Positions 7,871-15,324 of a DNA stretch of 64,000 nt are shown here, piece by piece. The notes beneath the pieces were generated by a model that made no database searches, was not told the DNA's origin, and saw nothing but the letters and a program-made list of their open reading frames with translations. Where the stretch lies: assembly GCA_022792295.1 (NCBI GenBank), contig JAAWAR010000028.1, positions 25,842-89,841 of the forward strand. Reading direction: 5' to 3'. A program made the position numbers and the translations under genes. Numbering within the stretch: the stretch's first letter is position 1; each line of letters begins with the position of its first letter. Source of the stretch: Lachnospiraceae bacterium (GTDB taxonomy: Bacteria; Bacillota; Clostridia; Lachnospirales; Lachnospiraceae).

Positions 7871-9271
7871 CTATTGATCCCGGTCCATCAGCCTTTGCAG
7901 CTTTTTTAAACGCCGCATGCCGCTGAAACGGTAATAGTAAAGGATGAAGGCCGCCGAAGTGACGCCCCAGCTGATTGGATAGCTTGCAAGCGTCGTGTAC
8001 AGACCCGGGCGAAGAAAGCCGGCCGTAAAGATCCACACGATGCGCAGCACACAGGTGCCGAAGCAGATGAGGAGCATCGGAACAAAAGCGTCGCCGATCC
8101 CGCGCAGCGTACAGGGATATACGTTGACAAGCACATATAAGAACCAGAACGGCACCAAAAACCGAATGATCTGCATGCTCTCCGCAAGCACGTTTTGATC
8201 GCTCGTAAAGAGGTTTCCCAGGCTGCTTCCGAAGGTCAGCATCACTGCACCCAGCCCGGCTGTGATCAAAGCCGACATAATAATCCCGACCCAGGTCCCC
8301 TTTTTGATCCGGTCGAGCTTTCTCGCCCCGAAGTTCTGTCCGGTAAAGGTAGTCACGGAAATTCCCATGGCGTCCATGGTCATCCAGAACAGGCCGTCAA
8401 TCTTTCCATAAACTGCCCAGGCGGCGATTGTATTCGTACCAAAGCCGTTTATGTTGGCCTGGATCAAGACATTGGAGATCGAATACATCATTGACTGTAA
8501 GCCGGCCGGAAGCCCGATTTTGATAATCTTTTGCAGGAACATGTGATCCACCCGCAGCGCCTTTGGCTCAAAGCGGTACGCCTCCTTTGTACGCATAAGC
8601 GCCGACATGACAAGCACTGCCGAACAAAGCTGTGACAAAATCGTCGCGATTGCCGCACCGGCGACCTCAAGCTTCAATCCCACAACAAACAGAAGATCCA
8701 GCACGATGTTGACCAGGCAGCTTATAATCAGAAAAAGCAGCGGCCGCCTGGAATCCCCCACAGCGCGAAGAATTGCCGCACCCATGTTATACATCAGGTT
8801 TGCAATGGTGCCGAGGAAATAGATGCGAAGGTAGGTTACGGAATACTCCATGATCTCGGCCGGCACGCCCATGGCCCGCAGCGCCGCCGGCGAAAGCGCC
8901 TCCCCGACCAAAAGAAGCGCCACGCCGCCTCCGATTGCCAGGCAGAACGCAGTATGCACGGCTTTTTTTACATATGCGCTTTGACGTGCACCGAAATACT
9001 GGGACACAACGACCGATGCACCTGATGAAACGCCGACAAAAAAGCCCACCAGCAGATTGATCAATGTCCCTGTCGTGCCGCCCACAGCAGACAGAGCCTC
9101 TTTTCCCACGAATTTTCCGACGATCATGGCATCGGCCGTATTATATAGCTGCTGAAAGAAGGTTCCAAACAAAATCGGAAAGAAAAACAGAAGGATCTGC
9201 TGCCAGATCACGCCCTCTGTGATCCCGTTGTAGCCCTCTGCCTTCTGAGTCCCGTTTATACGTGTTCCCAT
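7871..9271 (-). CDS. MATE family efflux transporter
   Basis: 466 aa polytopic inner-membrane protein with about 12 hydrophobic segments and the two-fold internal similarity of the MATE/NorM superfamily. Typical elements are the N-terminal FQQLYNTADAMIVGKFVG segment and the repeat-two equivalent around IQANINGFG. MATE proteins export cationic drugs or metabolites using Na+ or H+ gradients; the substrate here is unknown. The start has GAGGATG upstream, and a large hairpin (9295-9330) sits in the leader. It lies 57 bp before the LRR gene and may be read with that operon. Confidence 0.9.
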   Translation of the reverse strand: MGTRINGTQKAEGYNGITEGVIWQQILLFFFPILFGTFFQQLYNTADAMIVGKFVGKEALSAVGGTTGTLINLLVGFFVGVSSGASVVVSQYFGARQSAYVKKAVHTAFCLAIGGGVALLLVGEALSPAALRAMGVPAEIMEYSVTYLRIYFLGTIANLMYNMGAAILRAVGDSRRPLLFLIISCLVNIVLDLLFVVGLKLEVAGAAIATILSQLCSAVLVMSALMRTKEAYRFEPKALRVDHMFLQKIIKIGLPAGLQSMMYSISNVLIQANINGFGTNTIAAWAVYGKIDGLFWMTMDAMGISVTTFTGQNFGARKLDRIKKGTWVGIIMSALITAGLGAVMLTFGSSLGNLFTSDQNVLAESMQIIRFLVPFWFLYVLVNVYPCTLRGIGDAFVPMLLICFGTCVLRIVWIFTAGFLRPGLYTTLASYPISWGVTSAAFILYYYRFSGMRRLKKLQRLMDRDQ

Positions 9272-9294
9272 TTTTCATCCTCTGCGAAAAAGGA

Positions 9295-9330
9295 GGGGAC
9301 ATTATAGATGTAACTATCTGTAATATCCCC
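9295..9330 (-). terminator. hairpin between hpt and MATE gene (terminator or attenuator)
   Basis: 15-bp imperfect inverted repeat (arms 9295-9309 and 9316-9330, loop of 6) with GGGG/CCCC ends. On the minus strand it is followed by TCCTTTTTC. It can end the ddh-hpt transcript or attenuate read-through into the MATE gene. Confidence 0.55.
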
Positions 9331-9382
9331 TGTCCATGTTGATGCAGCCGTGCAGATGCCCTGCCTGCTGCGTTTTGATCTG

Positions 9383-9742
9383 TTATCCGTTGTGCCTTTT
9401 AATGACTGAGCAGATTTCTTCGTAATCCGCCGCCGCCTGCTCCATCAGCCCGTCTGTATTGCCGCTCTCGCCGGCCCGCAGCGCTTCCGTCAATTTAGCC
9501 ACACTCTCGTAAAAGCGGTCCAGTCCGAGATTCCCCGCCACGCCTTTTAACGTGTGGGCCGCACGGAACGCCGCCTCCGTATCACCTGCGGCCTGTGCCT
9601 CCTTGAGGCTTTCAAAGTTCGGGTCCGCCGGGAACCGCAGCAGGAACTTAAGGTACATGGCCTCCATATTCATAAATCTGGACAGCGCCGTCTCAAGATT
9701 CACTCCGGCAGCGATCAGGTCCTTTTTAAATTCTTCTGTCAT
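9383..9742 (-). CDS. stand-alone Hpt (histidine phosphotransfer) domain protein
   Basis: 119 aa, all-helical. The phospho-accepting His63 sits in the family motif AAHTLKGVAGNLG (61-73), followed by the expected amphipathic helix. Hpt proteins relay phosphate between hybrid kinases and response regulators. No kinase is nearby; the nearest receiver protein in the window is the HD-GYP regulator 8 kb away. The start codon follows the ddh stop codon with no gap, and its Shine-Dalgarno (AGGAG) lies within the ddh tail, so translation is probably coupled to ddh. Confidence 0.85.
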   Translation of the reverse strand: MTEEFKKDLIAAGVNLETALSRFMNMEAMYLKFLLRFPADPNFESLKEAQAAGDTEAAFRAAHTLKGVAGNLGLDRFYESVAKLTEALRAGESGNTDGLMEQAAADYEEICSVIKRHNG

Positions 9743-10729
9743 TTACAAAAGCTCCTTTCTGAGTTCTTCCCCGCTTTTGGCCGACAGGTATGCCGGCGCA
9801 ATGTCAAGCACCGTCTTGCAGCCGCTCATTCCCTCATTCTTCATGCGGTATGCGGCACGCGCACACGCTACAATGACTGCCGAGGTAAATTCCGGATTGG
9901 AATCCAGCTTTAAGCTGTACTCGATCACATGGTTATTTTCCAGATTCCAGCCGGTTTTCCCATTGCGGATCACAAAGCCGCCGTGGGGCAGGCCCGCATG
10001 CTCCTTCTTTAATTCTTCCTCACTGACAAAGCATACGGTTGTATCATAGTCGGAAAAATAATTCGGCATTGTTACGATCTCGTTTTCGATTCGTTTCCGG
10101 TCAGCGCCCTCCTCGGCGACCACAAAGCACTCTCTCGTATGCTTCTGTCTCGTTGTCAGAGCCGGTGTGCCTCCGTTTCGGATCTCGGTAAGTACGCTTT
10201 CTACCGGAACCGTATACTGTCTTGCATCCTTCACGCCAGAAATCCGGCGGATGGCATCCGAATGTCCCTGACTCACACCGCGGCCCCAGAAGGTATAGTC
10301 GCTCCCATCGGGCAAAATGGCGTTCGCATAGACACGGTTAATCGAAAACATGCCCGGGTCCCAGCCCGCAGAAATGACCGCCACTCTGCCTGCCTCTCTG
10401 GCAGCTTTATCTACTGCCGCAAAATGCTCTGGAATTTTCGCATGCGTGTCAAAACTGTCTACCACGTTGAAATATTTTGCATATTCCGGCGTCTGGACCG
10501 GAAGATCGGTCGCGCTGCCGCCGCAGAGGATCAAAACATCAATTTTGTCCGCCATCTGCTTTGCCTTGTCTGCTGAATAAACGCCGACATTTTCTGTTAA
10601 TATTTTCACGTCCTTGGGATCCCGTCTTGTAAAGACCGCCGTAAGCTCCAGATCGGGATTATGACGGATCGCACATTCCACACCGCGCCCCAGGTTTCCA
10701 TAACCCATGATTCCGATTTTCACTGTCAT
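9743..10729 (-). CDS. ddh: meso-diaminopimelate dehydrogenase
   Basis: 328 aa NADPH-dependent oxidoreductase converting tetrahydrodipicolinate to meso-diaminopimelate in one step, the short branch of lysine and peptidoglycan precursor synthesis. The Rossmann motif GIMGYGNLGRG is at the N-terminus. AGWDPGM and the FWGRGVSQGHSDA substrate loop are characteristic of Ddh. Length is normal for the family. Start set at ATG 10729 with GGAAGG just upstream; the track's extra 35 residues lie in leader sequence. A long inverted repeat (10806-10861) lies in that leader. Hpt follows directly. Confidence 0.93.
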   Translation of the reverse strand: MTVKIGIMGYGNLGRGVECAIRHNPDLELTAVFTRRDPKDVKILTENVGVYSADKAKQMADKIDVLILCGGSATDLPVQTPEYAKYFNVVDSFDTHAKIPEHFAAVDKAAREAGRVAVISAGWDPGMFSINRVYANAILPDGSDYTFWGRGVSQGHSDAIRRISGVKDARQYTVPVESVLTEIRNGGTPALTTRQKHTRECFVVAEEGADRKRIENEIVTMPNYFSDYDTTVCFVSEEELKKEHAGLPHGGFVIRNGKTGWNLENNHVIEYSLKLDSNPEFTSAVIVACARAAYRMKNEGMSGCKTVLDIAPAYLSAKSGEELRKELL

Positions 10730-10781
10730 CCTTCCACTCTCCTCTGCCACCGAACCGATATAATCTATTATTTTTAAGAAA

Positions 10782-10861
10782 CGACATAAATTTTTATGAC
10801 GTTTCCTGCACTGATTTTTGCCGTGTGCAAACACAGAAGCTTTCCTGCAAAAATCGTGCAG
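10782..10861 (-). promoter_or_regulatory. structured leader of ddh
   Basis: Two dyads lie between the second MATE gene and ddh. One is a near-palindrome of 20 bp at 10782-10801 (CGaCATAAA/TTTATGaCG). The other has arms of 15-16 nt at 10806-10821 and 10847-10861 (CTGCAC(T)GATTTTTGC and its complement) with a 25-nt loop. No known riboswitch class is recognised. They could form an RNA hairpin or operator sites. Confidence 0.4.
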
Positions 10862-10895
10862 ATCACCCAGAAGGTTATTATAGGTAACGGCAACT

Positions 10896-12248
10896 TTATT
10901 TGTCGTTTTCTATAGTTATAGCAGGTGCGCCGTTGTGTGTCAATTCTTTTTTCATGAAGAAAGCCGTAACAGCGGCCGTCAAAAATTCGGAGGCCGTCAC
11001 TGTAAGCCAGATGCCATTGACACCGAAAAAAACAGGCAGAAAAAATACAAAAAAACTGTTTAAAACCACGCCGCGCAGCAGGGAGATTGTCAGAGAAATC
11101 CCCGGCCGCACAGTCGACTGGAAATAAGCACTGCACAGAATGTTCCATTCGCTGGCCGGAAAACAGATAAAATACAATCGGATTGCCGGGACTGCCATTA
11201 AAAGGACCTCTGGGGAGGGATCCAAAAACAGATGAGATAAAGGGGTCGGGAACAACAGGCCAACCGCCATAAAAAGAACGCCCACAAAAAGCGCCGTCCG
11301 GATTCCGAGCGTACTTGCTTCCCGAACGCGCGCTCTCTTTCCTGCACCAAAGTTCATCGCCAGCAGCGGCTGCACCGCCTGTGCGATTCCGTTCGAGACG
11401 GAGAGCACAACAAGGGCCGTATTGCTGATGATCCCATACACAACCACGCCGATGTCACCCACGTAAGCCAGAAGCTGCCGGTTGAACAAAAACGTCACAA
11501 GGCCGCTCGATACCTCCATTAAAAAGCTCGCCAGACCGCTGCTTATAATTTCCCTCATTTTTCTTAAGCTTAAGGTAGGCACCGGGCGCAGGTGGTTTTC
11601 TTTCGCAAAAAAATGTGCGGAAAGAATCAGGACCGTCAGCGTGCTGCCCGCAGCCGTAGAAAGAGCCGCGCCTCCCATTCCCCATTTCAGGACATAAATA
11701 GTGACATAGTCCAGGATCACGTTCGTGACACCACCGCTTATGACACCTGCCATCGCGAGCCTCGGCGCCCCATCGTTTCTCACAAAGGCCTGTAAAAACG
11801 AGGAAAATACAAATACTGGGGCCGCCGTCACCAGCACCAGACCGTAGGGCCTTGCATAGCCTGTCATACTGTCTGTATTCCCGAGAAGTACAAGCAGGGG
11901 ATCAAAAAAAGTACGGCAGAGGCAAAAGGAAGACACAGCAAACACAACGGCCATGAAAAGCGCCGTCGTGAAATAACCGCGCGCCGCCTTCTCATTTCCC
12001 CGGCCTCGTTCAAAACAAAATAAGACGCTGCCGCCCACCCCGCAGAGCATGCCCAGGCCGAAATACACGCTGTAGAGCGGCAAAAGGAGATTAAGCGCAG
12101 CCATGCCAGCGGCCCCGATCCCGCGTCCGATCATCACGGTGTCCGCCAGGATGTAGATGGAAGTCACGAGTGTCGCACTTACCGACGGCATCAGATAGCT
12201 TATAAAGGCCTGGCGGACCGGAGCCTCAAGCAGATTTATCTGTTTCAT
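10896..12248 (-). CDS. MATE family efflux transporter (second copy)
   Basis: 450 aa polytopic membrane protein of the MATE superfamily with about 12 hydrophobic segments. It begins with the family's polar start and the ILADTVMIGRGIG segment, and the second half repeats the pattern around LFNRQLLAYVGDIG. It is only distantly similar to the first MATE protein here, so this is not a recent duplication. It lies 24 bp downstream of the ATC hydrolase-like gene on the same strand and may be the last gene of the metG-traX-tatD-rsmA run. Substrate unknown. Confidence 0.88.
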   Translation of the reverse strand: MKQINLLEAPVRQAFISYLMPSVSATLVTSIYILADTVMIGRGIGAAGMAALNLLLPLYSVYFGLGMLCGVGGSVLFCFERGRGNEKAARGYFTTALFMAVVFAVSSFCLCRTFFDPLLVLLGNTDSMTGYARPYGLVLVTAAPVFVFSSFLQAFVRNDGAPRLAMAGVISGGVTNVILDYVTIYVLKWGMGGAALSTAAGSTLTVLILSAHFFAKENHLRPVPTLSLRKMREIISSGLASFLMEVSSGLVTFLFNRQLLAYVGDIGVVVYGIISNTALVVLSVSNGIAQAVQPLLAMNFGAGKRARVREASTLGIRTALFVGVLFMAVGLLFPTPLSHLFLDPSPEVLLMAVPAIRLYFICFPASEWNILCSAYFQSTVRPGISLTISLLRGVVLNSFFVFFLPVFFGVNGIWLTVTASEFLTAAVTAFFMKKELTHNGAPAITIENDK

Positions 12249-12272
12249 AAATTATTTTCTCCGACTTGCCCG

Positions 12273-12962
12273 TCATGCCACGTTAAAATTTGTGTCCTGA
12301 TAGCCTTTCAGGCAGGCCCCGGCCTCCTTTCCGTACGCCTCCTCAAAGTCCTCCAGGACCCCCTCAGCGGCGGCTTCTCCTTCCTCACCGAAAATGGCGG
12401 TTGCGACCTCGTAGAATGCCCAGTACAAATGCGCACAGTGGTATTCGAAGCTTCGCAGGCCGGAAGAATTTTTTTCGAGCCTAAAGCCTTCCGCCAGGCC
12501 CGCATTCCGGACTGTCTGGATACAGAAAGCATGGTCGTGCAGCGTCTGCGATACCTCGTATACGAGCTCCGGGTTAAAGCCGCGGCAGATGGATGCGTCC
12601 AGATCGCTGCAGTAGACAAGTCCTGCCTCTGTAAGCCCCATCTTCTTAAACTGCTCATGCCACGGGCAGACATGGATGTGCATCTCATAATCCGGCGAGA
12701 CCGTCTTTACCTCTGTCCGGTTCGCGAAACCGAGCGCCTTTACCTCGTTTGTGGAGATCCATTCCCCGTACTGGCAATATGTCTCATAGGTCAAATCCTT
12801 TCCATCTCGGATGGCACGCTGTGCCATCCGGCGGCCCCGCTGCTCGGCATAATACCGGGCCGCATGCAAAAATGCCGCCTTCCCGCGCTCTCCAAAGCAC
12901 TCCGTCAGACGGACATAGTATTTCGCGGCAAGAAACGCATGTGTCATTTCATTAAATCCCAT
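12273..12962 (-). CDS. L-2-amino-thiazoline-4-carboxylic acid hydrolase family protein
   Basis: 229 aa soluble protein resembling the ATC-hydrolase family. Members include the L-ATC hydrolase of bacterial cysteine synthesis from thiazoline, but most are untested. Conserved-looking features are the CPWHEQF segment, the YCSDLDASICRGFNPEL segment (Cys and Asp residues) and HHDHAFC-like histidines. Start taken as ATG 12962, forming a TGATG overlap with the rsmA stop, with AGAAAGGGG upstream. The track's GTG three bases earlier is possible. Function by family only. Confidence 0.65.
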   Translation of the reverse strand: MGFNEMTHAFLAAKYYVRLTECFGERGKAAFLHAARYYAEQRGRRMAQRAIRDGKDLTYETYCQYGEWISTNEVKALGFANRTEVKTVSPDYEMHIHVCPWHEQFKKMGLTEAGLVYCSDLDASICRGFNPELVYEVSQTLHDHAFCIQTVRNAGLAEGFRLEKNSSGLRSFEYHCAHLYWAFYEVATAIFGEEGEAAAEGVLEDFEEAYGKEAGACLKGYQDTNFNVA

Positions 12963-13831
12963 CACAATCCCCTTTCTCCCAGAAGGTCCGACAGCCTGGC
13001 AAACTGGGAAAGCGTCAGTGCCTCCCCCCGTACCGCGGCCGAAAGCCCCATTTTTTCTATGGCCTCTGCGGCCTGCTCCCTCGTAAACGGCAGGCCGGAC
13101 GAATTGCCGATGCCGTTTGCCAATGTTTTTCTCCTTTGATTAAACGATGCCCGAATCAGCCGGAACATAAGCCTTTCGTCATCGGCTTTAACCGGCTTTT
13201 CCTTGTACTTTGTCAGCCTGATCACCGCCGAGCCGACGTTCGGGCGCGGAATAAAACAGTTCGGCGGCACATTCGCCACCAGCTCCGCTTTCGCATAATA
13301 CTGGACAGCAAGAGAGAGCGCGCCGTAGTCCTTGGAACCGGGGCCCACCCGCATACGGTCCGCCACCTCCTTCTGTACCATAACCGTAATCATATCGACC
13401 GGAATATCGCTTTCTAAAAGTCCCATGACGATCGGTGTTGTAATATAATAGGGAAGGTTTGCCGTCACCTTCATCGGCCGGCCGTCGTTATAACGGTTGA
13501 CGATAGCGTTCAGATCCGTCTTCAGGATGTCGCCCTGGATCACTGTCACATTCTCATAACCAGCAAGTGTCTCTGCAAGAATCGGCAAAAGCTTTTTATC
13601 AATCTCCACAGCCACCACATGTCCCGCCGCCTCTGCCAGATACTGCGTCATCGTGCCGATGCCCGGACCGATTTCCAAAACACAGTCATCCTTTCTGATT
13701 TCGGCCGCTTCGATTATTTTATCCAGAACATGCGAATCAATCAAGAAATTCTGCCCGAACTTTTTTTGGAATGTAATTCCATGTTTCTGTATGATTTCTA
13801 TGGTATTTTTCGGATTTCCCAGATTTGCCAT
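12962..13831 (-). CDS. rsmA: 16S rRNA dimethyladenosine transferase
   Basis: 289 aa KsgA/RsmA. It dimethylates two adjacent adenines in the 3'-terminal hairpin of 16S rRNA during small-subunit maturation, using SAM. Motifs: KFGQNFLID at about 21-29, SAM-binding VLEIGPGIGTMT, and the catalytic NLPYYITTPI (motif IV). The C-terminal helical domain is present. Start chosen at ATG 13831 with GGAGGTAAGGAG upstream; the extra 22 residues in the track extend into the tatD tail. It sits between tatD (10 bp gap) and the ATC hydrolase-like gene. Confidence 0.95.
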   Translation of the reverse strand: MANLGNPKNTIEIIQKHGITFQKKFGQNFLIDSHVLDKIIEAAEIRKDDCVLEIGPGIGTMTQYLAEAAGHVVAVEIDKKLLPILAETLAGYENVTVIQGDILKTDLNAIVNRYNDGRPMKVTANLPYYITTPIVMGLLESDIPVDMITVMVQKEVADRMRVGPGSKDYGALSLAVQYYAKAELVANVPPNCFIPRPNVGSAVIRLTKYKEKPVKADDERLMFRLIRASFNQRRKTLANGIGNSSGLPFTREQAAEAIEKMGLSAAVRGEALTLSQFARLSDLLGERGL

Positions 13832-13841
13832 GTATTTCTCC

Positions 13842-14642
13842 TTACCTCCCTCCGGCCGGCCGCGTATATTCGCACAGCCGGTACAGCCGTTTGGCATTTT
13901 CTGTGGTCTGTCGGATGACCCCCTCTGCCGTTATCCCCTTGAGCTCTGCAAGGGCCTTTGCGACAAGCGGAAGATTTTGGGAGGAATTGCGCTCCCCTCT
14001 GTGCGGCACAGGCGACAGATACGGGCAGTCCGTCTCCAAAACCAGCGCGTCAAGCGGCGCATACTCTACGACCTCCCTCAGCTTCCTGGCATTTTGAAAC
14101 GTGAGTACACCGCCGATCCCCAGGTAAAAGCCCATGTTCAGATATTCCCTCGCCATCTCGATTCCGTAGGAAAAACAATGGATCACACCGCCTGTCGTAC
14201 CTCCACACTCTGCCTTTATGATCTCTAGTGTGTCCTTTGCCGCATCGCGGCTGTGGATGACAACCGGGAGTCTTCCTTCCCTGGCAAGGGCAAGCTGCCT
14301 TACAAACCAACGTTTCTGAATGTCCCTGCCTGGCGTTTCCCAGTGATAATCAAGGCCGATTTCGCCGATCGCGACTACTTTTTCTTTCGCTGCCTGATCC
14401 CGGAGCCAGTCTATATCGGTCTCTGTAAGCTCCCCTGTCTCTGATGGGTGTACCCCGACAGCCGCGTAGATGAACGGATAACGTGCTGCCAGCATCTGGG
14501 TTGTTTTGCAGGATGAAAGGCTTGCGCCTATGTTCACCACCCGGCCGATTCCATGATTTTCTAAATCTCGCAGAAGCGTATCCCGGTCTGCGTCGAACGC
14601 CGCGTCATCGTAATGTGCATGTGTGTCAAATATAAGCTCCAT
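13842..14642 (-). CDS. tatD: TatD family metal-dependent hydrolase/DNase
   Basis: 266 aa TIM-barrel metallohydrolase. Metal-binding HxH is DTHAHYDD near the N-terminus, with GEIGLDY, VIHSRDA, HCFS and the ETDCPYL motif near the C-terminus, the full set of TatD signatures. The family acts as 3'-5' DNase in repair and as a possible D-aminoacyl-tRNA or DNA quality-control enzyme. Start at ATG 14642, preceded by CAGGGGGA, overlapping the traX-like gene by 17 bp. The location between metG and rsmA is a common Gram-positive arrangement. Confidence 0.93.
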   Translation of the reverse strand: MELIFDTHAHYDDAAFDADRDTLLRDLENHGIGRVVNIGASLSSCKTTQMLAARYPFIYAAVGVHPSETGELTETDIDWLRDQAAKEKVVAIGEIGLDYHWETPGRDIQKRWFVRQLALAREGRLPVVIHSRDAAKDTLEIIKAECGGTTGGVIHCFSYGIEMAREYLNMGFYLGIGGVLTFQNARKLREVVEYAPLDALVLETDCPYLSPVPHRGERNSSQNLPLVAKALAELKGITAEGVIRQTTENAKRLYRLCEYTRPAGGR

Positions 14643-15324
14643 GAAGGATTCCCCCTGTAAAGTAAAGGATGGATAGATGCACCGGATAAAACACATACGG
14701 CAGGCAGCCCAGCCTTTTTCCTCTCTCCTGGCTGTAGCGATTCATGAAAAAAAAAGCGGTACAGGCTGCCGGCCACATGAGATCCGGGCCGTAAAGGAAA
14801 AAAAGTGTTAAAATGCCCGCCCGCGTCCGCATCGGAGGATTTTGCCGGAAGAAATAGAAAACCAGAACCAGCAAAAGCCCCACGGGACCGTAATCCATAC
14901 GAAACAGCCAGGCAGCCGTAAAACCGGCTATGGCCGTCAAGCACGCGCAAAGCCGGCCAGCCCGAGAAATCCCCTTTAACGTCAGAAGACCGACGAGCAG
15001 CAAAAACAGCGTATTTTGATTTTTGGGGGCAGACAGGCTGTTTTCTACAACCAGGTTATACGGAAGCTCTGATACGACTGCGGCGGCCAAAAGCCGAGCG
15101 GCATAGCGCTTCCAGTCTTTCGTATGAAGGAAACCTTCGACGAGCAAAAATGCAAAGAGAGGAAAAGCCATCCGCCCGACAAGGCGCATGGCCATACAAA
15201 TCCCCTCTTTAGGCAAGGAGGCGGCGTATTCCGACCCATACATCCAGACATAGGCCGCATGATCGATTGCCATCGCCCCCATAGCGAGAAGCTTTAAATC
15301 CGCCGATGAAAACCGTTTTCCCAA
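14626..15324 (-). CDS. TraX family membrane protein, TTG start
   Basis: 232 aa polytopic membrane protein resembling the TraX/acyltransferase-like family. It starts with LKLLAMGAMAIDHAA, has RLVGRMAFPLFAFLLVEGF, and shows about six to seven further hydrophobic segments. F-plasmid TraX acetylates pilin; chromosomal members are untested. The reading frame begins with TTG immediately after the metG TAG stop, and GAGGT inside the metG tail acts as the ribosome binding site, so translation is coupled to metG. It overlaps tatD by 17 bp. Confidence 0.8.
   Translation of the reverse strand: MGKRFSSADLKLLAMGAMAIDHAAYVWMYGSEYAASLPKEGICMAMRLVGRMAFPLFAFLLVEGFLHTKDWKRYAARLLAAAVVSELPYNLVVENSLSAPKNQNTLFLLLVGLLTLKGISRAGRLCACLTAIAGFTAAWLFRMDYGPVGLLLVLVFYFFRQNPPMRTRAGILTLFFLYGPDLMWPAACTAFFFMNRYSQERGKRLGCLPYVFYPVHLSILYFTGGILHGAYI

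Noticed and set aside
10891-12248. MATE pair as a recent tandem duplication
   Set aside because: The two proteins are clearly different in sequence and are separated by ddh-hpt.
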